Below are positions 4,461 through 10,337 of a stretch of DNA of 10,337 nt, piece by piece. The DNA is from Prevotellaceae bacterium. Its GTDB lineage: Bacteria > Bacteroidota > Bacteroidia > Bacteroidales > UBA932. Every line of letters begins with the position of its first letter. Positions within the stretch are counted from its first letter, which is position 1. Position numbers and translations under genes: made by a program. The DNA is taken from the NCBI GenBank assembly GCA_031278495.1, contig JAITKG010000102.1, positions 1-10,337 of the forward strand. The letters run 5' to 3'. The notes beneath the pieces were generated by a model. That model was not told the DNA's origin, searched no databases, and saw nothing but the letters and a program-made list of their open reading frames with translations.

Positions 4461-6071
4461 TTATTGCCCGAAAGCGCCGAAATAATTTGCGGGAGTCGGT
4501 GTTTTATAGGTTTCGCCGTTCAGCGTAAGCCCGGCGGCGCTGAAATAGGGTGCAAAACCTGTCCGCACTTTGCTTGCATCCAGTGCGGGCGAGCCTGCCT
4601 GCAAATGGAAATCCCATGCCTGATTGTAATTGAAATCTCCCACCGGATTGGTCAGGAACGGGAAAGAAACAAACTTCGGGTCGTTGCCGCCTGCAACGTT
4701 TCCGCGAATGTCATGCGTACCGTACACCACGTCTTTCACTCCGTCTTTGAAACCGTCGTAAGCCGTTTTTGTGCCGTTTTGCTGGTGTTGCGGAACTTGG
4801 CTTTCGGCAGTTCCCGAAGCGTAGAAGTTATAGTCGATGATGCTTTCCGGCACTACGCCTTCTTCGCCGCCTTCGCCGAAATTGGGCGCCTTAGCCCCGA
4901 ACATGCAATTTACGATTATATTGTTGAAGACATTTACAAAGCCGCCTTCCGCCCAAACCGAGCCGCCTTTGGGTTTACCCGGATCGCGCCGCCAGCCGGC
5001 GTTGATGATGGTGTTGTTGTAGGCGTTGATCTGCGCCTGAAAGCGGTCGCCGCCGATGCCCGAATTGGACAGTTTGAACGCGTTGGTATTGGGGCTGTAC
5101 ATCAAATTGAAAGCGGCATCGACTTTGCAGCCGGCTTTTACGTTGATGGCTTCGCCGCCTTCGTCGCCTACGGCATAGAAGAGGTTATTGGTGAAAATAC
5201 ATTCGCCGCCCTGCACGTAAATAGCGTCTTCGCCGGTGTAGCGGAAGGTGGAGTGGGTAATTACGTACTTTCCGGCAGGATTGTTGGTGTTGAAAGCCAC
5301 CATTCCTTCACCGCCTTCGGGCTTGAACAGTCCCTTTACAACCGACGGCGAGGCTTGGGTGGTAATTGCCCCAGTGTATTCTACCAACACATGATCGAGC
5401 AGGATTTCGGCGCAGCTCCTTGCCCCGATAATACCTCCCCAGTGCCGCCCGCTTGTTCCATTGTCGCGGTTTCCGGCGGGAACGGTAAAGGTTATGGGGG
5501 CTTCTTCCGTGCCGTAGCAGTAGAGGTTTCCTTCCACGATAAATTCGATTTTCGTATTGTTCCCGTCCTGCGCATCGGCGCTTATAATCACTTCCACGCC
5601 TTCTTCGATGGTGAGCGACTGCCCCGCCGGAACGTAAACCTGTCCTTCAATACTCACTACGGTGTATTTTTTCCATACGCCCTGCACCGCTGTTGCCTGT
5701 CCGCTCTTTGAGCCGAAGGTTACCGGGTCGTTGGCGGTTACGGTTACGCTTGCTTTAGCCTGTTCCCCGCTGTCGTCCGACGTAGCGGTGATAGTAGCAT
5801 TGCCAAGTTTGTTGGCGGTTACTTCGCCCGCTTCGTTTACGCTCACTATTTCCGGCGCGGCGCTTTCCCACCGGACATTTTTATTCGCTGCATTTTCGGG
5901 GAAAAATGTAATCTCCAATTGCTTCGATTCGCCGGGTTTCAGCGTTAAAGAAGCAGGCGCTACGGTAATTGCTTTTACCGAGAGGTCTTCTGTTTTCTTG
6001 TCGCAACTTGCAGACATAAAACTGCCGGCAATAAATGCCAGCCATGTAAATACATGAATTTTTGTTTTCAT
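4461..6071 (-). CDS. Ig-like (BIG2) plus right-handed beta-helix surface lipoprotein
   Basis: A signal peptide ends in the lipobox MSASC (Cys23), predicting a lipid-anchored exported protein. Residues 32-113 form a bacterial Ig-like group 2 domain, with the typical APASLTLKPGESKQL opening and EVTANKLGNATIT near its end. A pectate-lyase-like beta-helix follows: GQVYVPAGQSLTIEEGVEV (143-161), HWGGIIG (210-216), then rungs of about 26 residues starting with GE at 254, 280 and 306. The end carries DFHLQAGSPALDAS (487-500), a usual closing rung of such helices. No catalytic residues can be identified, so a binding or glycan-related role is open. The gene begins 23 bp after the TonB-dependent receptor stop and is probably its co-transcribed partner, in place of a SusD-type protein. 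Confidence 0.8.
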   Translation of the reverse strand: MKTKIHVFTWLAFIAGSFMSASCDKKTEDLSVKAITVAPASLTLKPGESKQLEITFFPENAANKNVRWESAAPEIVSVNEAGEVTANKLGNATITATSDDSGEQAKASVTVTANDPVTFGSKSGQATAVQGVWKKYTVVSIEGQVYVPAGQSLTIEEGVEVIISADAQDGNNTKIEFIVEGNLYCYGTEEAPITFTVPAGNRDNGTSGRHWGGIIGARSCAEILLDHVLVEYTGAITTQASPSVVKGLFKPEGGEGMVAFNTNNPAGKYVITHSTFRYTGEDAIYVQGGECIFTNNLFYAVGDEGGEAINVKAGCKVDAAFNLMYSPNTNAFKLSNSGIGGDRFQAQINAYNNTIINAGWRRDPGKPKGGSVWAEGGFVNVFNNIIVNCMFGAKAPNFGEGGEEGVVPESIIDYNFYASGTAESQVPQHQQNGTKTAYDGFKDGVKDVVYGTHDIRGNVAGGNDPKFVSFPFLTNPVGDFNYNQAWDFHLQAGSPALDASKVRTGFAPYFSAAGLTLNGETYKTPTPANYFGAFGQ

Positions 6072-6094
6072 TTTTTTAATTTTTAATATGGTGT

Positions 6095-8884
6095 TTATAA
6101 TTTATACCGTAATCCAATTTGCAGGTTTTGCCCGTAATAATCACGGCGCACGAGCGTGCCGTCCTTATATTTTTCGTAGTCCTGCACTTTTTCATTTGCC
6201 GGATTTTGTTTTTTCAGGTAGAGCGTCATGGGCGTATCCAGCAGGTTGACGGCTTTCACGAAAACCGTGATGCCGTATTTGATTTTCTTTTCGAGTGAAA
6301 TGTCCGTTTGCAGGTAACCGCCCTGCCAAATATCGTTGTCGAGGTAGCGGGAAACGGCATACAGGCGGTCGCCGGTGTAGGAAAACGCCAACTGCCCGTC
6401 CCATCCATGCCGGATATTTTTGTATAACAGCGAAAAGTTCGCCACGTGTTTTGCCTGTCCGTAAAGCGGGCGGGTTTGTTCCACATTTTTTACCAGTATC
6501 TTTTCCGACGAAGCGGGGTCGGGGTTATCGTAATTGAACAGTTTGGTAGTGGTTATTTGCGATTGCGTGAACGTGTAGTTCGCTTTAATCCCAAAAGAAT
6601 GGAAATATTTTGTGAAGTCAATTTCCAAGCCGTAATTGTCGGCGTCGCCGAAGTTGGTCGGCGAATAAAACGTTCCCTGCCCTTCCGCCAAAATACCGTA
6701 TTCGATGGGATCGTGCAGCCGTTTATAAAACAGGCCGACCATCAACTGTTCCGAAGGACGGGGAAAATATTCGTACCGGAAATCCACATTATGGGCAACC
6801 GTGTGTTTCAACTCGGGGTTTCCTCTTTCCGTGTAGTCTTCGTTCAGGATTTGATAGGGCACAATTTCAAAGAAACCGGGACGGTTGAGCGAACGGTAAT
6901 AGGACACGCGGAAATTGTTGTTTTCCCAAGGCGAATATTTGATGTGCAGGCTCGGCAGCCAGTCCGAATACTGTTGTTCCCCTTCGTTCTTCACGCCTTC
7001 GATAGCATGTTTCAGCAGATAGCCCTGCCGGGTGGTTTCGAGGCGCAATCCGGCGATAACCTGCCACTGCTGTTGTTGCCATTTGGCTTGTCCATAGAAG
7101 GCGGCGATTTTTTCCGAAGCGTCATAATTCAACTGGTTGCCTACGGAGCCGTAGGGATTGTGCACACGGAACTTTATTTCGCTGTAGTCGTTCCAGTCAA
7201 TTCCTTTAATCAGGTTGTTGTTCATCGACGGTTTGCTTTCGTCGTAAGGGAGGAAAAGGTAGGCGTTGTAGAAATTGCTGCGCTGTTTGTCGCGATACAT
7301 TCCGCCGCCGGAAAAGTCTATGTTATAACTCCTGTCGGGAAAAGCGGCATACAGCAGGTTAAGGTATCCCGCCCAGTCGCGGTCGTTGTTGTGTTCCCAG
7401 CGGCGTTCAGCGCCGTAGGGAGTCGTTACGACGGAAACAGCATTCATTTGTCCGTTTTGTACATGTGCGCTGGTATACACCGAGCTGTTATCCGGCGTTT
7501 CGTTAAACGCTTTGGAATACGCCGCCGACCAGTCTATTTTCAGTTTTTCGCCCGGCAGGAAATAATGCAAGCCTTTGAGCGTACTGTTCATGATTTGCTG
7601 GCGGGTCATGCGGAAACGCGTATCGAAACCCAAATTATAATTGCCGTTTGCCGGGTCGTAGCCGATGTTCAGTTCGGTTTTGGTATTGTCGCGCACCTGC
7701 GCATTGGCGAAGTCCATATAGGCGTTATACCATTGGAGTTTGTGCTGTGGTGAAAGACGGTAATCTAATTTGGCATGGATCCCGTAGCGGGTTTGCCGTT
7801 CGGAATAGGTGCGTTCGTTCCTGCCTGTCAGTACCGGCAGGTTGGAAGCGTCGCTTGTCGCGGTTGTATGATCAAAGTATAAGCTGTTGCTTCCGCGATA
7901 GCTGTTTTGGAAACTTCCTGCAAGCATGATGCCTAATCGATTTTTTAGCAGGCGGTCGCCGTAAGAGAACCCGGCGAAAAGACTGAGGGGCGCATTTCCT
8001 GCCTGTAATTTTATCACGTTTTCGTTAAAATCACGCGCTTTCGTGGGATAGTTTTCGCCATAGATTTCATAAGGCGACTGTTTGGCGATGGCGCGGGTAT
8101 CGTATGAATAATAATCCCGTCCCCAGTAGAGGGCGTTGTACCCGGTGGAGAAGTTGGCGGTGATTTGCCGTTGTACTGGGGCGTCTTTCATGACCATATT
8201 AACCGCGCCCCCCACAGCGTCGCCTTCCATGTCGGCAGTTAAAGCCTTCGTTACTTCCAGCCGGTCGAGCAGCTCCGACGGGAAAATATCCAGCGGGACG
8301 AAACGGTTTTTGTTATCGGGACTGGGGATTTTAATACCGTTCACCAGCGTATAGTTGTATCGCTTGTCCATTCCCCGCAGGATGGCGTATTGCCCGTCGC
8401 CGCTGCTGTTGCGTTCCACTGCAACGCCAGACATGCGCCCAATCACATTTGCCACCGTAACATCGGGCGACAGTTCAATGGCTTTGGCGCTAACAATGTT
8501 CATCACATTAACCGCGAGTTTTTCCATATCGCGCGCGCCGTTGTCCGAATTACCGGACGCGCCATACACCACCACTTCGTCTATCCGGATGGCGAGCGGT
8601 TTCAGCAGGATGGTCAGTTCGGCGTTGGCGTCTTCCACCGGATACTCGGCGGTGGTATACCCGAGATAGCTACATATTAAAATATGGGAACGGTCGAATT
8701 TCTCAATGGAAAAACTGCCGTCCAAGCCGCTCAGTGTGCCATTCACCGGGTACTCTTTCCATACGAGCATTACGCCTGTCAGTTCTTCGCCGGTATCGGC
8801 GTCCTTCACAAGCCCCTTCACAGCGGCAACCGACTGCATTGCCGTCAGCAACAAAAGGGGCAATAATATCCATCTGCAATTCAT
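6095..8884 (-). CDS. TonB-dependent outer membrane receptor
   Basis: This is a 929-residue outer-membrane transporter energised by TonB-ExbBD. The order is: a signal peptide ending near AVAA-type SVAA (about residue 21), a carboxypeptidase-regulatory-like domain (about 22-96), a DEVVVYG segment acting as the Bacteroidota TonB-box region (102-108), a plug domain (about 111-236) with LRGMDKRYNYTLVNG (169-183) and EGDAVGGAVNM (220-230), and then a long beta-barrel ending GLRYKL. The ATG at 8884 is preferred: the frame extends to 8896, but that codon is TTG and sits too close to the promoter, whereas the ATG is preceded by AAAACAA. The plug resembles FecA-like receptors more than SusC proteins, and no SusD gene is adjacent. 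The ligand is unknown; the nearby phosphoesterase hints at a phosphorylated compound. Confidence 0.92.
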   Translation of the reverse strand: MNCRWILLPLLLLTAMQSVAAVKGLVKDADTGEELTGVMLVWKEYPVNGTLSGLDGSFSIEKFDRSHILICSYLGYTTAEYPVEDANAELTILLKPLAIRIDEVVVYGASGNSDNGARDMEKLAVNVMNIVSAKAIELSPDVTVANVIGRMSGVAVERNSSGDGQYAILRGMDKRYNYTLVNGIKIPSPDNKNRFVPLDIFPSELLDRLEVTKALTADMEGDAVGGAVNMVMKDAPVQRQITANFSTGYNALYWGRDYYSYDTRAIAKQSPYEIYGENYPTKARDFNENVIKLQAGNAPLSLFAGFSYGDRLLKNRLGIMLAGSFQNSYRGSNSLYFDHTTATSDASNLPVLTGRNERTYSERQTRYGIHAKLDYRLSPQHKLQWYNAYMDFANAQVRDNTKTELNIGYDPANGNYNLGFDTRFRMTRQQIMNSTLKGLHYFLPGEKLKIDWSAAYSKAFNETPDNSSVYTSAHVQNGQMNAVSVVTTPYGAERRWEHNNDRDWAGYLNLLYAAFPDRSYNIDFSGGGMYRDKQRSNFYNAYLFLPYDESKPSMNNNLIKGIDWNDYSEIKFRVHNPYGSVGNQLNYDASEKIAAFYGQAKWQQQQWQVIAGLRLETTRQGYLLKHAIEGVKNEGEQQYSDWLPSLHIKYSPWENNNFRVSYYRSLNRPGFFEIVPYQILNEDYTERGNPELKHTVAHNVDFRYEYFPRPSEQLMVGLFYKRLHDPIEYGILAEGQGTFYSPTNFGDADNYGLEIDFTKYFHSFGIKANYTFTQSQITTTKLFNYDNPDPASSEKILVKNVEQTRPLYGQAKHVANFSLLYKNIRHGWDGQLAFSYTGDRLYAVSRYLDNDIWQGGYLQTDISLEKKIKYGITVFVKAVNLLDTPMTLYLKKQNPANEKVQDYEKYKDGTLVRRDYYGQNLQIGLRYKL

Positions 8885-8906
8885 TTGTTTTTCCAATTTC
8901 TGATTG

Positions 8907-8914
8907 CAAAAGTA
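8907..8914 (-). promoter_or_regulatory. -7 promoter element of the TonB receptor operon
   Basis: The minus strand reads TACTTTTG, matching TAnnTTTG, 22 bp upstream of the ATG at 8884. Initiation near 8900 would leave a leader of about 16 nt. The only nearby TTTG is 14 bp upstream, too close for a standard -33 box, so transcription may need an activator. Confidence 0.6.
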
Positions 8915-8923
8915 TCAGCGCAT

Positions 8924-8954
8924 TGTTACAAAGCGAACAGGAAAATGTTACAAA
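8924..8954 (-). promoter_or_regulatory. Direct repeat TTTGTAACA, 22-bp spacing, next to the receptor promoter
   Basis: The plus strand carries TGTTACAAA at 8924-8932 and again at 8946-8954, exactly 22 bp apart (two helical turns). Both lie on the upstream side of the -7 element. This is the layout of tandem response-regulator boxes on one DNA face; the protein that would bind is unknown. Confidence 0.45.
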
Positions 8955-9014
8955 ACTGTGAAGATATCTCAGCCCGATATTAGACGATTATCTTTTTAAT
9001 CCGAACGGTATACG

Positions 9015-9056
9015 GAACAGGCGTTTACAAAGCAATGGTGTTTAAAACGCCGGTTC
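9015..9056. repeat. Intergenic inverted repeat with 12-bp arms
   Basis: GAACAGGCGTTT (9015-9026) pairs with AAACGCCGGTTC (9045-9056) at eleven of twelve positions across an 18-nt loop; the single mismatch is 9019/9052. It is GC-rich in an AT-rich divergent intergenic region. No T-run follows on either strand and neither flanking gene ends here, so it is not explained as a terminator. Confidence 0.6.
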
Positions 9057-9163
9057 GACGTAAGAAAAAGTAAATCGCAGCAAAGGATTGTTGTAAAATT
9101 CATGAATTTATACAAACTGATTCTTATTTGATGAAACTAATGACAAAAAAAATTGAAAAAAAA

Positions 9164-9194
9164 TTTGCTGGTAAAAAAAATTGTTTTACATTTG
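9164..9194 (+). promoter_or_regulatory. Promoter with both -33 and -7 boxes (+ strand)
   Basis: TTTG at 9164-9167 and TACATTTG at 9187-9194 are separated by 19 bp, the best match in the window to the Bacteroidota TTTG-N19-TAnnTTTG promoter. Transcription would start near 9200, about 340 nt before the next gene, leaving a long leader. Short open frames overlapping here begin with weak codons or fall within the promoter and were not accepted. Confidence 0.6.
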
Positions 9195-9259
9195 TGCCAT
9201 ATTTATGCTCTTTTATATATTGGAACTTTTATTCTGTTTCTGAAAACTACAAACTTCAA

Positions 9260-9323
9260 GACACAACGAATAAGGGTGAAACTCCATGTACAGAAACGTG
9301 GGCTTTTAACTTATGATTGTGTC
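9260..9323 (+). ncRNA. Possible structured element in the leader of the secreted-protein gene
   Basis: Three nested helices can be drawn. GACACAA (9260-9266) pairs with TTGTGTC (9317-9323), ATAAG (9270-9274) with CTTAT (9310-9314), and CCATGT (9284-9289) with ACGTGG (9296-9301, one G-T wobble) closing a 6-nt loop. The element lies about 60 nt after the candidate promoter. It matches no riboswitch family I recognise, and nesting of this quality can arise by chance. Confidence 0.3.
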
Positions 9324-9429
9324 GGGTGTTGTAGTACCTCAGAAATATTAAGTGAAGTTCACGTTTCGACTTTTTATGATAACATCAGTAAAAATCGAAA
9401 AATTGGCAGCGAATAAAAAATCGTAGCGA

Positions 9430-9481
9430 GGGGTTGTTTTATGAAGTGTTTGTGTTTGGTAGATTATAACAAAGCAACCCC
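9430..9481 (+). other. Inverted repeat GGGGTTG/CAACCCC upstream of the secreted-protein gene
   Basis: GGGGTTG (9430-9436) is perfectly complementary to CAACCCC (9475-9481) across a 38-nt loop. These are almost the only G- and C-runs in the leader. The right arm ends 59 bp before the ATG at 9541. A leader hairpin or an operator are both possible. Outside the listed elements, 8955-9540 shows no gene. Confidence 0.4.
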
Positions 9482-9540
9482 AATGCTGCAAAATATAAAA
9501 CACAGGCAATAGACATTAACAAACCATAAAATTAAATGTT

Positions 9541-10337
9541 ATGAGAAAAAAAATTTCAATTACACTACAAATGCGCTTAGCCGCAATGTTATTATTCCCT
9601 TTTTTGGGGGTAGGGAGCTTGCCTCTTTTCGCTGCCGTTAAAATAACGCCGCTGGCAACAAATTATTCCACAAAAGAAATAACTTTCAAAGTGGAGTGGT
9701 CGAATACGTCTGTTCCACACAACAACCGCGTATGGATATGGATAGATTTCTGTCCGGTAAGCGGCGTAACGCCCCAAAGTTTTTCGACAGCGACTATTAC
9801 CAGCCCTGATAAAACAGGCGGTAATGGGACTATCACAGGGTCAAATGGACGTGGCTTTTTTATAGAATATGCCGCCACCAACGCTGGTACAACCGTTACC
9901 GCCACATTGGACAACGCCACCGGCAAATTCAACTGGTGCGCCTACGGCTGCGACATGCCGCCGAATGCTACGGTAAATGCCGGCGGCGGCTATACATTGC
10001 GCGGCACAAAACCGTTTACCATTAACGGCAACCAACCCGTAGATGCGCTTACTTTTGGCGCAGGCACGTGTATAACGTCTATTACCGACCCTACCGGTCG
10101 CCCCGACGGCTTTGCAGACACGCCAACTATCAGCAGCCCGAACAGCCCGTCGCGTTGTAATGCCGGCGCAGTTATGCTATCTGCCACTGTAAGTGGAGGT
10201 ACTACTACTGCCATGACTTATACGTGGACTATTGGCGCAAACCCCTACACGAACCAAACCAACAGTTATACGACTGAAACGCTAAACGCTTCTGCCGCCT
10301 ATACGGTGAAGGTAATAAATGCCAATAATTGCGAAAG
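9541..10337 (+). CDS. Secreted multi-domain Ig-like protein (3' truncated by window end)
   Basis: The frame is open from ATG 9541 to the end of the window (265 codons and 2 bases) with no stop. A long signal peptide (MRKKISITLQMRLAAMLLFP..., cleavage near residue 32 after LPLFA) precedes a mature N-terminus VKITPLATNYSTKEITFKVEW and a beta-rich domain with WIWIDF, FNWCAYGCDMPP and GGGYTLRGTKPFTING. From about residue 195 an Ig/PKD-like domain begins (TPTISSPNSPSRCNAG, then TYTWTIG and YTVKVINANNCE). This resembles large exported Bacteroidales proteins that I recall being annotated with Fibrobacter major-paralogous or Ig-like repeats and secreted by the type IX system; the deciding C-terminal signal is outside the window. 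The start follows an A/T-rich leader. Cysteines are frequent, suggesting an exported, possibly disulfide-bonded protein. Confidence 0.75.
   Translation, partial: MRKKISITLQMRLAAMLLFPFLGVGSLPLFAAVKITPLATNYSTKEITFKVEWSNTSVPHNNRVWIWIDFCPVSGVTPQSFSTATITSPDKTGGNGTITGSNGRGFFIEYAATNAGTTVTATLDNATGKFNWCAYGCDMPPNATVNAGGGYTLRGTKPFTINGNQPVDALTFGAGTCITSITDPTGRPDGFADTPTISSPNSPSRCNAGAVMLSATVSGGTTTAMTYTWTIGANPYTNQTNSYTTETLNASAAYTVKVINANNCE

Noticed and set aside
4446..5711. 421-codon plus-strand open frame
   Set aside because: It lies opposite the beta-helix lipoprotein, which has a lipobox, domain motifs and operon context. The plus frame has no recognisable motifs.
6446..7753. 435-codon plus-strand open frame
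   Set aside because: It is antisense to the TonB receptor beta-barrel and has no recognisable domain; it results from codon bias of the real gene.
8885..8896. Four-residue longer start of the TonB receptor
   Set aside because: The codon at 8896 is TTG and would lie within a few bases of the expected transcription start. ATG at 8884 has an A-rich leader and gives a normal signal peptide.
9128..9416. Small open frames of 62 and 87 codons in the divergent intergenic region
   Set aside because: They overlap the best promoter in the window, are AT-rich with low-complexity Lys runs, one begins with TTG, and neither resembles a known protein.
9301..9420. Group II intron or insertion-sequence fragment
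   Set aside because: Some phrases looked intron-like, but no domain V hairpin, reverse transcriptase, transposase or terminal inverted repeats could be found.

Overview
The window reads as a chromosomal segment of a Bacteroidota bacterium, most likely order Bacteroidales. The evidence is promoter elements of the TAnnTTTG type, A-rich leaders instead of Shine-Dalgarno sites, a TonB-dependent receptor with an N-terminal carboxypeptidase-regulatory-like domain, two lipoproteins with Bacteroidota-style lipoboxes, and an Mrp protein lacking the CxxC motif. The last gene resembles large secreted proteins I associate with gut and termite-gut Bacteroidales; that placement is recollection only.

Left part (1-1110): the last 33 codons of an unidentified gene, then about 1 kb dominated by repeats. 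A heptamer-based array (80-400) includes five direct copies of a roughly 50-bp unit plus one flipped copy. A -7 promoter element (413-420) and a possible 18-codon reading frame (455-511) follow. Next comes a 17-unit tandem array of 23/24-bp palindromic units (508-908), in which the two arms change together between two unit classes. A third array of 45-bp units (981-1108) is read in frame as an N-terminal extension of lpxK.

Centre left (964-3233, + strand): lpxK (lipid A 4'-kinase) and mrp (Fe-S cluster carrier ATPase) overlap by 37 bp and are probably translated together. A further heptamer array lies inside lpxK (1781-1822) and encodes a proline-rich segment.

Centre right (3428-8884, - strand): in transcription order, a TonB-dependent outer-membrane receptor, a lipoprotein with a bacterial Ig-like domain and a beta-helix, and a lipoprotein metallophosphoesterase of the purple-acid-phosphatase type that has its own -7 element. 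No SusD-type protein is present. The three look like a surface uptake and hydrolysis locus, possibly for phosphorylated organic compounds; the substrate is inferred.

Right part (8885-10337): a 656-bp divergent intergenic region holds a promoter on each strand, a 22-bp-spaced direct repeat next to the receptor promoter, a 12-bp-arm inverted repeat and a potentially structured leader of about 340 nt. A large secreted, Cys-containing, Ig-like protein then runs off the window end.

The most unusual material is the set of repeats around and inside lpxK: a covarying palindrome array in its probable 5' leader, and 7-bp-periodic arrays that enter coding sequence in three places.
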